DNA of 64,000 nt from Pseudomonadales bacterium (GCA_019090455.1 JAHRWA010000104.1:1-64000); one strand, 5' to 3'; counted from the first letter of the stretch, positions 8,232 to 17,034 are shown. Numbers and translations: made by a program. Notes: generated by a model not told the origin, from the sequence alone.

Positions 8232-10060
8232 AGCAATCCTTTTTCAACCGATTTAAGAAGAGAGGAATGTGATTGGTTTTCTGTAGTCAGATGTTGCTCA
8301 GAACCATCAGTAGAGAGTATGCGGGGTGAAATTAGGAATAATCGTTCGGTATGAATCGAAGTCGTGGATTTGCTGCGGAACAACCGACCGAGTAGGGGTA
8401 TGTCACCCAGCAGCGGTACTTTGTGTTGCTGGGATCGTTGCTGTTCATGAACCAGCCCTCCCAGCAGAAGGCTATGCCCAGCTTGAATGATGGTTTGAGT
8501 GCTGACAGCATTGCGAGTTGTGATGGGATTACCGTTATAGCCGGTTGTATCCACGATGCCGTCTTCAACGGAAACGATTAAACGAATCTTAATACCAGTT
8601 GAGGTGTCTATGGTATGGGGTGTCACTTTGAGTACAGTGCCAGTGAAGACTTCAAACAGTTCAGCATCGTAAGCACCGCTGACAGGAACATATAAAGAAC
8701 GACTGCTTTCGATGACGGCTTCTAAATCGTTTAAAGTGGATACTGTGGGGCGAGAGGAGACGGATAGCACCCCTTTACTTTCGAGTAGATTCAGGCGGGC
8801 AATAAATTGATTCCGATTTCCAACAATAGCGCCTAATTGTAAGCCGGGAACCTGGCCAACATTTGCAATGGAGCCACCGCTTAGTGCCTTGAGAAAATCT
8901 GATTTAGTACCAGCACTAGCGAATAGAGATTCTCTGTCAGACTTTCCATAGCGCCATTCCACGCCAGAGGATTTTAATTTATCGATATTAACATCAATGA
9001 TGGTGGCTTTGATTTCGATGATCTGAGTAGGAATATCCAGTGTGGCTAAAAGATCTTCGTATAAAGGAATTCGATCTTTTGTGTCGCGGATGATGATAGC
9101 GTTGTGTTGTGGATCGGCAACAATGTTGGCTTGAGATTGACTAGGGTAGTGACTGGATCGGTTGTGTAAACTGTTGTTGGAGGTATTATTTAAGGTGTTG
9201 TTGAAGCTATTGCTGAAGGTGTCGTTTGCTCCTCGTAAAGACTGATGTTGTCTGGTATTAGATTGAATGCCAGGTCTAGATGTTTTCTTGGTATTTTGGG
9301 TCATTCCATTAAGGCGAGAGTCAATGTTTTTATCATTCGAAAGTCTACCCGTTGCGTATGACTGATGGGTGCCGCCATGAATGACTTCTTTCATAATATT
9401 CGCAACACCGGAAATGGTGACCTCTTTACCCCCCGCAGTGAACGTTCGATCTGTTGCCCAGGCGTATTTTAAGGGGTAGTAACGAAAAACAGTTTCTCCT
9501 GATTTTTGAATAACGGCTCGCATGAGTTGCCGGAATCGACTCTGATATCGGGGTACGCCATTGACCTCAGTTAATCCAGTCTCTGAGTCAATACGAATAG
9601 AGTTGGACCTGTTGTTTCCATCGAGGCGTTGTATCGAGCGCTTAAGCTGCGCTATTCGATTGTGATCAATGGTGTAGAACTGTTGTGTTATTTCATTGGC
9701 TTTGTAAATGAAAATGGCATGGCCGTCATAATAGCTAGCTAATGAATTACTACGTTCAATGCTATGAAAAATGTCCTTTGGCGAACCTGAACGTGGTCCA
9801 TTTAGCGTGCGCTTATCCTGTTCTAGTTCGTGACTTAATGTGGCTCTCATATTATTCTCAGAAAAAAAACGTGACAGAAATTCGGTTAACGGTTCTTCCA
9901 TTAAGTTGTAGCGAGCCAGCTTTTTTTGTGACAGCGGAGCGGTGTTCCCTTGGACGGTTGTTGCATAGACTAGAAAAAAGCAGAGAGTGAAATATCCCAC
10001 TGTCGATCTATAATTGTTTTTACTGTTGATGTAGTGAAAGTGAGACTGACTGTTGTACAT
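8228..10060 (-). CDS. sctC: T3SS outer-membrane secretin SctC
   Basis: 610 residues. A signal sequence lies within the first 40 residues. An N0-type domain follows (LMEEPLTEFLSRFFSENN), then N1/N3 domains, one carrying NAIIIRDTKDRIPLYEDLL, split by a long Asn/Ser/Gln-rich insertion around 270-315. The secretin barrel follows, with VSSRPTVSTLNDLEAVIE and the C-terminal signature LLLGGLVHEQ..KVPLLGDIPLLGRLF. This is YscC/HrcC-type; the operon rules out type II and IV pilus secretins. The low-complexity insertion (SNSFNNTLNNTSNNSLHN) has degenerate tandem DNA repeats and is probably a flexible linker. Confidence 0.95.
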   Translation of the reverse strand: MYNSQSHFHYINSKNNYRSTVGYFTLCFFLVYATTVQGNTAPLSQKKLARYNLMEEPLTEFLSRFFSENNMRATLSHELEQDKRTLNGPRSGSPKDIFHSIERSNSLASYYDGHAIFIYKANEITQQFYTIDHNRIAQLKRSIQRLDGNNRSNSIRIDSETGLTEVNGVPRYQSRFRQLMRAVIQKSGETVFRYYPLKYAWATDRTFTAGGKEVTISGVANIMKEVIHGGTHQSYATGRLSNDKNIDSRLNGMTQNTKKTSRPGIQSNTRQHQSLRGANDTFSNSFNNTLNNTSNNSLHNRSSHYPSQSQANIVADPQHNAIIIRDTKDRIPLYEDLLATLDIPTQIIEIKATIIDVNIDKLKSSGVEWRYGKSDRESLFASAGTKSDFLKALSGGSIANVGQVPGLQLGAIVGNRNQFIARLNLLESKGVLSVSSRPTVSTLNDLEAVIESSRSLYVPVSGAYDAELFEVFTGTVLKVTPHTIDTSTGIKIRLIVSVEDGIVDTTGYNGNPITTRNAVSTQTIIQAGHSLLLGGLVHEQQRSQQHKVPLLGDIPLLGRLFRSKSTTSIHTERLFLISPRILSTDGSEQHLTTENQSHSSLLKSVEKGLL

Positions 10061-10072
10061 GACGTTTTTTAT

Positions 10073-12148
10073 CTAACCCTTTAGCTGTCCAATGGGATCT
10101 ATCTGAATATCACCTGTTAATTCTTGGTAAGACAGGACGGGTAACGTAAAAAAATCATCTTCTATCAATTGACGAATGGGGCGTCGAATTTCCATTGATA
10201 CCACAAGGACAGCCTTGCTCCAGTCATCGGCTAATGCGACTCGTGTCTCGCGTAGCTGATGCAGTATTCGTTGAAACCTGTCGGGGTCAATGGCTATCTG
10301 TTGTGGGGTGGTGGACATTGATTTAACCAAAGTTTCTTCTAGTTCAGGATGTATGAGTATCGCTTTCATTTGACGTTGTGGTCCTGAGAAGCGATCGCTA
10401 ATGTGTTGCTTTAATGCAATACGAACTTGCTCTGTTAAAGGGACGATATCTCTTTCGCGACTACCCGCATCCGTAATGGCTTCAAAGACGGCTCTTAAAT
10501 TTCGAATGGGCAGGTCTTCTCTCAGTAGGCGGCGCAATAATTCCGTTAGCGTTTGTGGGGTCACAACTCGAAGCATCTCTTTAATTAAATCGGGGTAATC
10601 AGTATTCCAAAGTGTAACTAAATTGGAGGCTTCCTGAATACCTAGGAACAATCCTAGGTTTTGTTTGAACGCGAGCGTTAGGTGATGAGTGAGTAGTTGT
10701 GACGCATTGAAATTCTGATTTTTCTTATTGTTACTTTTATCCATAGCACCTGCGTACTCTTTCTCTTTAATCCACTGCCCATTCAAAAAAGGGAGGAATT
10801 CGCTTTTGTGTGTTTCGGTTTCAATGTTTGATAGGGGGAGTTGATAAGGTAAAAACTGAAACGAATGATCGCTCATTAGTGTGCCAAATCCGATCCCAAT
10901 TCCATGAGCGGTTAAGGCATAAGTGGAGCTAGCGGATTTCTCGGACAAAGGATTAGAGACTACTAGTTGAGGGGTCGGTATGGGAACGCCATAGTGATCG
11001 CGTATGTAGGAGAGGGTTTTATCTAAACAGGATTGAATCTGAGTCTGGTTAAGAGTGTGTAATAAAGAGGACTCAACGGTTAGAATTATGGGTGGTGGTG
11101 CACTCATTTCAGATGATGGTTTCGGAGTTTGCTCGCCTTCCATTTTGGGTGTTAACTTAAGGTTGAAACGTTTTTTTATGGGTTCTGGTGCATGGGGTAT
11201 AAAAGAAATAGCTAGCAGAGTGATTCCAATCATTAAGAATACCAGCCAAGGGAAGCCGGGCACGAAAGTAAACAATAGTGAAAATACACCGCACAGTGTA
11301 ATCACCTTTGGGTGAGCGGTTATCTGTTGCGTGATCATTTTTCCGAGGTTCGTGTCCTCGTCTTCGCTGGAGGTTCGAGTAATGATAAGTCCGGCTGAGA
11401 TGGAAGCGAGTAATGCAGGGATTTGTGAGACCAGCCCATCGCCAATAGTGAGAATGCTGTAGGTCTGCACTGCGTCATGCAGGTCCATGTTGTGTTGCAT
11501 TACGCCAATAGCTAGGCCGCCGATAATATTAACGATGACGATAATAATGCCAGCGATGGCATCGCCTTTGACAAACTTCATTGCGCCATCCAGCGCACCG
11601 TTCATTTGACTTTCAGATTCCAATAAATCTCGGCGACGTAGCATTTCTTCTTTATCAATGACTCCGGAGCGTAAATCAGAATCGATGGACATCTGTTTTC
11701 CTGGCATGGCATCCAGGGTGAATCGAGCGCTAACCTCTGCAACGCGCTCCGATCCCTTAGCGATAACAATAAATTGAACAACGGTAATAATTAGGAAAAC
11801 CACAACGCCGACTACCATATTGCCGCCCGCCACCATCGTACCAAAGGTTTTTATTATCTGACCTGCATCGGCCTCTAGCAGGATGAGTCGAGTGGTCGCA
11901 ATAGACAAAGATAATCGAAATAGAGTGGAGAGGAGGAGAACACTGGGAAAGCTGGAAAAAGCCGTGGGTGTGGGGACATAGATGGCTAATAAAAGAAGAG
12001 TGATTGCGATAAGAATATTCACTGCAACCAGCGTATCAGCAACGAATAAGGGAAGAGGCAAAATCATTAGCGCGACAATCGCGACGACAGAAAAAGCCAG
12101 AACAATGTCGCTAACCCCTTTTTTAGGCGACAGAAATGACAAACTCAT
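10073..12148 (-). CDS. sctV: T3SS export gate protein SctV
   Basis: 691 residues of the FHIPEP/YscV/HrcV/FlhA family, first gene of the operon. About eight membrane helices occupy the first 330 residues. The cytoplasmic loop RFTLDAMPGKQMSIDSDLRSG (shortened by one end when matched to the family pattern) is the most conserved part, followed by GDAIAGIIIVIVNIIGG. The C-terminal half is the cytoplasmic ring domain (VTPQTLTELLRRLLREDLPI, VVSMEIRRPIRQLIEDD). It forms the nonameric gate that receives substrates. Normal partners of the gate (SctR, S, T, U) are absent from the window. The 187-base spacer upstream should hold the operon promoter. Confidence 0.95.
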   Translation of the reverse strand: MSLSFLSPKKGVSDIVLAFSVVAIVALMILPLPLFVADTLVAVNILIAITLLLLAIYVPTPTAFSSFPSVLLLSTLFRLSLSIATTRLILLEADAGQIIKTFGTMVAGGNMVVGVVVFLIITVVQFIVIAKGSERVAEVSARFTLDAMPGKQMSIDSDLRSGVIDKEEMLRRRDLLESESQMNGALDGAMKFVKGDAIAGIIIVIVNIIGGLAIGVMQHNMDLHDAVQTYSILTIGDGLVSQIPALLASISAGLIITRTSSEDEDTNLGKMITQQITAHPKVITLCGVFSLLFTFVPGFPWLVFLMIGITLLAISFIPHAPEPIKKRFNLKLTPKMEGEQTPKPSSEMSAPPPIILTVESSLLHTLNQTQIQSCLDKTLSYIRDHYGVPIPTPQLVVSNPLSEKSASSTYALTAHGIGIGFGTLMSDHSFQFLPYQLPLSNIETETHKSEFLPFLNGQWIKEKEYAGAMDKSNNKKNQNFNASQLLTHHLTLAFKQNLGLFLGIQEASNLVTLWNTDYPDLIKEMLRVVTPQTLTELLRRLLREDLPIRNLRAVFEAITDAGSRERDIVPLTEQVRIALKQHISDRFSGPQRQMKAILIHPELEETLVKSMSTTPQQIAIDPDRFQRILHQLRETRVALADDWSKAVLVVSMEIRRPIRQLIEDDFFTLPVLSYQELTGDIQIDPIGQLKG

Positions 12149-12296
12149 TGAGGTGGATTCATTACAGAAGGGCTCCCGATCGCCGTTGTATTTATCAGAA
12201 CTATGAAAAACTGACGTAGGTAGTCTGACAAAAAAGACACAAAGGTTTTCGGGATCTAACAGAAGAATAATGCTAACTAAAATTAAAGCTTAAATT

Positions 12297-12328
12297 CTAG
12301 ATCTTAAGTTTTAGATCCTAGATCTTAA
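12297..12328. repeat. Direct repeat ctagatcttaa x2
   Basis: Two exact 11-bp copies (12297-12307 and 12318-12328) spaced 21 bp apart, in an AT-rich spacer between the start of sctV and the end of the DoxX gene. The spacing puts both on one DNA face. The stretch lies downstream of the DoxX stop and about 150-180 bases upstream of the sctV start codon on the minus strand, so an operator for the T3SS operon is possible but unproven. Confidence 0.4.
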
Positions 12329-12335
12329 ATTAATG

Positions 12336-12929
12336 CTAGGGCATAAACTTTTTTGCTATCCAATAGTCAACGCTAGCATAACGGCCAGCACCAATAAAAA
12401 ATAATGCCAGTAACATGAATAAGTAAGTGGTGGCGAATTCAATACCATTGTTAAGAATCACAACCGAGCCATGTTCGGTTAGCCATTCGTAATTTCCGTG
12501 ATCTTGTAATAGGGCTTTAATTTTGTCGAGTCGCTCAATCCCAGCCAGTGTTCTGTCTGTAGAGAAAATACCCTCACCGCTAGAGATGGCTAGCCAGCCG
12601 TTTTCTAAGTGCACTGAAAATATCGCTACTAACATGGTAATCATCAACGGGAAACTAATCCAACGAGTCGCGATACCGAATGTGAGAAAAACGGCACCAA
12701 TAAGTTCAGTGGCAGTAGCGAGGGCTGCCATTAACCAAGGAAGGGGTAGGCCCAAGCCCCAGTCTGCATTACCAAACCATTCTACAGTAGAAGGAAAGTG
12801 GCTAAGCTTTTGAGTTCCTGCCATCCAGAAAACCGGAGCCAGGTAAAGTCGTAGTAACAGCGGCGCTAGAAAATCCATTATTCTTGTTTTATTTAACATC
12901 TGCTGTATTTGTACTAATAAATTCTTCAT
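12336..12929 (-). CDS. hvfD: DoxX family membrane protein (HvfD-like)
   Basis: 197 residues with four predicted membrane helices (LLLRLYLAPVFWMAGTQKL, WLMAALATATELIGAVFLTF, RWISFPLMITMLVAIFSVH, TYLFMLLALFFIGAGRY). This is the DoxX family, found as the last member of MNIO/DUF2063 peptide operons. Helix 1 includes the family FWxAGxxKL element. A roughly 60-residue extracytoplasmic insertion between helices 3 and 4 is longer than in minimal DoxX proteins. The start overlaps the stop of the DUF2063 gene in an ATGA junction. Its role in the operon (redox partner, export or copper handling) is not established by sequence. Confidence 0.85.
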   Translation of the reverse strand: MKNLLVQIQQMLNKTRIMDFLAPLLLRLYLAPVFWMAGTQKLSHFPSTVEWFGNADWGLGLPLPWLMAALATATELIGAVFLTFGIATRWISFPLMITMLVAIFSVHLENGWLAISSGEGIFSTDRTLAGIERLDKIKALLQDHGNYEWLTEHGSVVILNNGIEFATTYLFMLLALFFIGAGRYASVDYWIAKKFMP

Positions 12930-13765
12930 GCCTGAGGTTCCGCGCTGGCGTCAAAAATGACGCCCCAATCATTAAGTTGATGAAATAGAGCTAAGCCTTG
13001 TTGGATAAACTGTGTGACATTTTCTGCATTATATTGTTCCACTATCTCGGTCAGAATTTCAGTAGGACTGAGATAGCAGTTGTCTTGCGTAGCGACTTTC
13101 AAAGTGGTTAAGACGATATACGCGACGGGTTGCAACTCCATAAAGTGGACGTCGCCATCATTGTCGCGGTGTATGAGTAGGTACGTGGCTTGTGCTGTTT
13201 GAGTCTCGGGCTCCGGACCGATTTTGTGTACTGGGTATTCCCATGCTTCGACTCGTGCGGGTGCTATCAAACCAAGGGGAGTGTGTTCTAAGTTGTCGCC
13301 ATTGGGTTTGGGCTTGAGTTGAGTGTCGGGTTCTAAATAGAGTTCTAGTTCAACCCACTCATACCGTATTAATTCCGGTAAAAATGCATGCTCGTACAGG
13401 CTAATATCGCTCTGCTCAATAAAGTGAACGAATTCACTGGGTAGGCGAGAAAAATAGGGCGTCTGTGCGCGGTACTGGGCAATAAATCCAGAGACTAATA
13501 ATTCCCATTTGGATTCACTAAGGATGTCACCGCAAATGGGAAAGGCACCGCTCAAACAAGATTCGATATTGTTATAAACGAGTTCACGATAGATTCCAGC
13601 CCGACGTTCATCAATGTCCTTAGGTACAGGCGTTTCATCCGGGCGGCGTAGATAGTCGGTGAATTCGTCTAAGGACTGGGCGAGACTAACCGGTTGATTC
13701 ACAACATCTCCGGCGATCGTTTTTTCATGTTCCGTTTTTTCACGAACTAAGGTTAGTGGATTCAT
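12926..13765 (-). CDS. hvfC: DUF2063 partner protein of the MNIO enzyme (HvfC-like)
   Basis: About 280 residues. The N-terminal half carries the DUF2063 pattern (LAQSLDEFTDYLRRP, RAGIYRELVYNNIESCLSGAFPI, then FIAQYRAQTPYFSRLPSEFVHF), and the C-terminal half is a wing-like domain. In characterised MNIO systems such partners recognise and deliver the precursor peptide to the DUF692 enzyme. The frame is open to 13816, but ATG 13765 follows an AAAGAGGA ribosome-binding site and leaves a 26-base overlap with the DUF692 gene, so it is preferred. Order and overlaps (A, B, C, D) match HvfABCD operons. Confidence 0.9.
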   Translation of the reverse strand: MNPLTLVREKTEHEKTIAGDVVNQPVSLAQSLDEFTDYLRRPDETPVPKDIDERRAGIYRELVYNNIESCLSGAFPICGDILSESKWELLVSGFIAQYRAQTPYFSRLPSEFVHFIEQSDISLYEHAFLPELIRYEWVELELYLEPDTQLKPKPNGDNLEHTPLGLIAPARVEAWEYPVHKIGPEPETQTAQATYLLIHRDNDGDVHFMELQPVAYIVLTTLKVATQDNCYLSPTEILTEIVEQYNAENVTQFIQQGLALFHQLNDWGVIFDASAEPQA

Positions 13766-14681
13766 GTTCCTCTTTCCTTGTAATGTCATGGAAGTTGAGT
13801 TGCTGAGTGTGTCCAACTAAATTTCCAGATTTGGACTGAGTACTAAACTGTTGTTGTGCTTTTTGTATCTGCGCAACTTCCAGGTGTAGCTCTTGAAGTT
13901 CGGGTAAATTGAAATCCCGTTCAAGTAAGGTGGGGCGTAAACCCATTAAATGATAGGTTTCATCTAATAGCGCCCAGACCGGGTCCACGATATCAGCACC
14001 GTGGGTATCAATGATGACGCCGTCGGGTTCAACAAAGTGCCCAGCAATATGAAGATAACTCACTCGTTCCGCCGGCATGAGTTGTAGAAATTGGAGGGCG
14101 TCGTAGTTGTGATTGACGCTATTGACATAAACATTATTGACGTCGAGTAGTAAGTCGCAATCGGCTTCTTCTAATACTGCACAAAGAAAATCGGCTTCGC
14201 TCATGGTTTGTTGCGGTACTAAATAGTACGACACATTTTCAATCGCGATTTTACGTTCGAGAATATCTTGTGCTTGTCGAATACGTTTTGCTACGTGGTG
14301 CACCGCCTCTTCGGTAAAGGGGAGCGGTAACAAATCGTAGAGTTGTCCGTCGTCGCCAGTGTAGCTAAGGTGCTCGCTGTAGACAGGGGATTGATGCAAT
14401 GTGAGAAAGGTTTTAATTTCTTTTAGTAGGGCGACATTCAAGGGAGCAGTACCACCGATAGACAGAGACAGCCCATGACAATAAAGTGGATTACGTTCAC
14501 TGCATTGACGTAACTGACGTCCAAATCGACCGCCAATATTAATCCAGTTTTCAGGAGCGACTTCAAAAAAACCAACGCCTTCAATCGGGTTGTCATGTAT
14601 GTCTGGCATCATTGCACGGCGCAAACCTAGGCCGACTTCTAATGTTGGAGCATTGCTGTTGAATGGTAAATTAGTCGTCAT
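13740..14681 (-). CDS. hvfB: MNIO (DUF692) multinuclear non-haem iron enzyme (HvfB-like)
   Basis: 313 residues, TIM-barrel DUF692 family. It keeps the expected iron-binding positions: His in HGLSLSIGG, Glu/His in VYSEHLSYTG, Glu-Asn in IAIENVSYY, Asp-Asn in LLLDVNNVYVN, two His in YLHIAGH, Asp-His in IDTHG, and the final Glu in TLLERDF. Characterised members oxidise Cys residues of precursor peptides, and those acting on EGKCG-type peptides form oxazolone/thioamide copper ligands. Since the adjacent precursor carries EGKCG repeats, the same chemistry is inferred here. The C-terminal 40 residues are polar and variable. Confidence 0.95.
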   Translation of the reverse strand: MTTNLPFNSNAPTLEVGLGLRRAMMPDIHDNPIEGVGFFEVAPENWINIGGRFGRQLRQCSERNPLYCHGLSLSIGGTAPLNVALLKEIKTFLTLHQSPVYSEHLSYTGDDGQLYDLLPLPFTEEAVHHVAKRIRQAQDILERKIAIENVSYYLVPQQTMSEADFLCAVLEEADCDLLLDVNNVYVNSVNHNYDALQFLQLMPAERVSYLHIAGHFVEPDGVIIDTHGADIVDPVWALLDETYHLMGLRPTLLERDFNLPELQELHLEVAQIQKAQQQFSTQSKSGNLVGHTQQLNFHDITRKEEHESTNLSS

Positions 14682-14698
14682 AATCTTTACTCTGCAAG

Positions 14699-14734
14699 AT
14701 GAAAAGGGGTGTGTGAGAACATCCCCCTTTTCAT
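14699..14734 (-). repeat. Stem-loop between precursor gene and MNIO gene
   Basis: An 11-bp perfect inverted repeat (arms 14699-14709 and 14724-14734, 14-base loop) lies 14 bases after the precursor stop codon. It has no following T-run on the minus strand. Such a hairpin could protect the short precursor mRNA from 3' decay, or let only part of transcription reach hvfB. Confidence 0.7.
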
Positions 14735-14747
14735 TCCGGTTTAATCG

Positions 14748-15185
14748 CTAGCTTTTGTCTTTCTTGTCACCGCCACATTTACCTTCACCGCAGGAATGAT
14801 CTTTTTTCTTCATCTTTCCGCCGCACTTACCTTCACCGCAGGAAGCATCTTTCTTCTTCATCTCTCCGCCACACTTGCCTTCACCACAGGAAGCGTCTTT
14901 CTTTTTCTTGTCTCCGCCACACTTGCCTTCACCGCAGGAAGCGTCTTTCTTCTTCATTTTTCCGCCACACTTGCCTTCACCGCATGAGGCATCTTTTTTC
15001 TTCATTTTTCCGCCACATTTTCCCTCACCACAGCTAGCTTCAGCTATTTGCATATAGCCGCCACTGAGTTCATTGGCAGCAAAGGGGTTAGAGGTAGAAG
15101 CAGCATGGCTTGAAAGCGCGCCGCCGGTTGCGAGAGCGCCGGCTACAGCCATAGCCAGCTTGGTTTTCTTTGATGATGATTTCAT
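14748..15185 (-). CDS. hvfA: Copper-binding RiPP precursor with six SCGEGKCGG repeats (HvfA/bufferin-like)
   Basis: 145 residues. The N terminus (MKSSSKKTKLAMAVAGALAT...SSHA) is a signal-like sequence of the kind seen on bufferin precursors. From Ser51 to the end come six perfectly phased 16-residue units, each SCGEGKCGG followed by a charged xMKKKD spacer, giving twelve Cys in total. EGKCG is the known substrate motif of HvfB-type MNIO enzymes; the extra Cys two residues before each EGKCG doubles the thiol count. The product is expected to be an exported copper-binding peptide. A GGAG ribosome-binding site precedes ATG 15185. Repeats are also near-identical in DNA (48-bp period), so copy number may vary between strains. 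Confidence 0.9.
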   Translation of the reverse strand: MKSSSKKTKLAMAVAGALATGGALSSHAASTSNPFAANELSGGYMQIAEASCGEGKCGGKMKKKDASCGEGKCGGKMKKKDASCGEGKCGGDKKKKDASCGEGKCGGEMKKKDASCGEGKCGGKMKKKDHSCGEGKCGGDKKDKS

Positions 15186-15588
15186 GAAGTATCTCCAGTG
15201 GTTAAAATAAGTGATCGAAAAACACTTAGTTAGGTGCTATCTCAAGCGTGAGAGCACGATATTGTTATAGCGAATACTGTACTAAATAACAACTAATTGA
15301 AAAGCAAAGGGTAATTGCGTCAAATAGCCGAATTCGGTGCGTGAAACGAAAGTTCTTTATTAGCTAATTACGTTGTTTCGAGGCGACTAGCCTGCCTTGA
15401 TAGTGTGGATGTCATCACTATGTGAGGGTTTTGTCGTAAGGCAGTAGAGTTTCTTACAGAAAAATTGAATTGAACATCCATTTATTATGCGAGATCAATA
15501 TATTACTGATATTACGCTATATAATTAAGAGTGGGTCATCATGTCAGGCAGGGCTACCTTTGAATCTAAGGAACGAATGAGTTAACGC
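15186..15588. other. Divergent spacer between hvfA and the diguanylate cyclase
   Basis: 403 bases with no gene. It must hold the promoter of the copper peptide operon (minus strand) and that of the cyclase gene (plus strand). It is AT-rich near 15460-15530. I see no clear metal-regulator box or strong terminator. Confidence 0.5.
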
Positions 15589-16836
15589 GTGGAAAAAACA
15601 GCGAAGAATCCAGATGTTATCGACAAGCTATCTTATTTTTCTGAGGATGATCTGGATTCACAAGATACCCTAGTCAATGTCTATAAAGGGCGAGTGAAAT
15701 TACGCTTCGTTGCACTGTTAGAAGGCCACTTTCAAGCCAGTTATGCCTTGCAGCATGCCTATTATATGCGGATGACTTTGATCGTCTTATCTTTGTTATT
15801 TATCGGATCTGGTGCCTTTGACTACCTACTACTCGATGGCGAGATTCAGTTAGTTTGGTTGCTGCGCTATGGTGTTGGAATGCCGATGTTGTTGGCTATT
15901 CTGTCTGTTTCCAGAACGCGATATTTTATGCGTTATCAGCAATGGGTCTTGTCCCTCGCCATTCTTAGCACCGTATTTGCTATGTCATTAATGATGGCTC
16001 AATTACCAAAATCAGAGGGGCAATTTTATTTTACTGGCTTGCTCATCATACAGATGGCGGGTTTGAATATACTACGATTACAGTTTCGTTATGCGTTGCT
16101 TTGTAGTGTTTTAATTCCTGTGTGTGGATTTACCGTTCAGTTCTGGTTTGGCGTATTGAATTCTGAAGGAATAATGATTGAGATGTACTTCTATACAAGT
16201 GTGAGTGCGCTAAGTCTGGCCTCTAACTTTCTCTTTGAGAGGTCGGCCCGTCGTGATTATATTCAAAAGCGATTATTGACTCGTAAACAAGATTATTTGC
16301 TGGAGGCAAATGAGCATCTTAAGGTGTTGGTGGATATTGATGGTTTGACTGGTATTGCGAATCGACGTCATTTTGACGAGGAATTATATGAAGAGTGGCG
16401 TCGGGCAAAGCGGACCAATGGGATTTTAGCCATTTTGATGGTGGATATCGATTTTTTTAAAGCCTATAACGATTGTTACGGGCATCAGCAAGGCGACAAT
16501 TGTCTGAAGGTCGTGGCAAAGGTAATCAATCAATTTGGCAAGCGACCGGGGGACTTGGTTGCACGCTATGGCGGTGAAGAGTTCGTGGTCATATTGTCGG
16601 GTGTGACAGCATCTGATGCACGCAAGATCGGTAAGCAAATTTGTAAGTCTGTGTTAGCGAAAAAAATTAAACATGAAAAATCTTCTGTTGCTAATTATGT
16701 GACAGTGAGTGTTGGAGTCGCTTCAGCGGATCCCTTTCACTTAAATTCTTCTGATGAATTGGTTCAACTCGCCGATAAGAGCTTGTACCGCGCAAAATCC
16801 CAAGGCCGCAATCAAGTTGTGTTGTGTATTGATTAG
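15589..16836 (+). CDS. Membrane diguanylate cyclase (GGDEF domain)
   Basis: 415 residues starting at GTG 15589. Residues about 60-210 hold six predicted membrane helices of an unassigned sensor region. A C-terminal GGDEF domain follows (LVDIDGLTGIANRRHFDEEL, ILMVDIDFFKAYND). The active-site motif is GGEEF in ARYGGEEFVVIL, compatible with catalysis. An RxxD inhibitory site (RPGD) lies five residues before it, predicting product inhibition by c-di-GMP. No EAL domain is present. It stands alone between two metal-related operons but shares no overlap with them, so a functional link is only conjecture. Confidence 0.92.
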   Translation: MEKTAKNPDVIDKLSYFSEDDLDSQDTLVNVYKGRVKLRFVALLEGHFQASYALQHAYYMRMTLIVLSLLFIGSGAFDYLLLDGEIQLVWLLRYGVGMPMLLAILSVSRTRYFMRYQQWVLSLAILSTVFAMSLMMAQLPKSEGQFYFTGLLIIQMAGLNILRLQFRYALLCSVLIPVCGFTVQFWFGVLNSEGIMIEMYFYTSVSALSLASNFLFERSARRDYIQKRLLTRKQDYLLEANEHLKVLVDIDGLTGIANRRHFDEELYEEWRRAKRTNGILAILMVDIDFFKAYNDCYGHQQGDNCLKVVAKVINQFGKRPGDLVARYGGEEFVVILSGVTASDARKIGKQICKSVLAKKIKHEKSSVANYVTVSVGVASADPFHLNSSDELVQLADKSLYRAKSQGRNQVVLCID

Positions 16837-16944
16837 TGAATACCGTGATCGGAATTTTAAAGAGCTCCTCGGAATTATTTAACTTCGCCATTATTTGTCT
16901 GAATCCATAAAGTGTAAAACACCACAGGTGGACTGAGTGAGTGT

Positions 16945-16970
16945 GACAAATTGTCGCGCGACAATTGGTC
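16945..16970. promoter_or_regulatory. Palindromic operator candidate upstream of the TonB receptor operon
   Basis: AATTGTCGCGCGACAATT at 16949-16966 is a perfect 18-bp palindrome; with gac/gtc outside one mismatched pair it extends over 16945-16970. It lies 65 bases before the receptor start codon, a normal operator position. It does not resemble a Fur box. The cognate regulator is unknown. Confidence 0.55.
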
Positions 16971-17034
16971 TCTTTTGCTGTCTGTGCATAGTCGATATAT
17001 TGCTATTTCCAGGTAATGTCGAAGAGATGGGTTA

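Noticed and set aside
2771-12148. Flagellar export genes instead of T3SS
   Set aside because: A secretin, SctD with FHA domain, SctJ lipoprotein, SctI rod and SctK are present, and no flagellin, hook or rod genes occur.
14748-15050. CRISPR-like regular repeats (48-bp period)
   Set aside because: The repeats are in frame, encode the Cys-Gly units of the peptide precursor, and have no unique spacers; open frames on the opposite strand are by-products of the repeats.
16900-17034. Fur box upstream of the TonB receptor
   Set aside because: No GATAATGATTATC-like sequence was found; the only clear symmetric element is the GC-centred palindrome.
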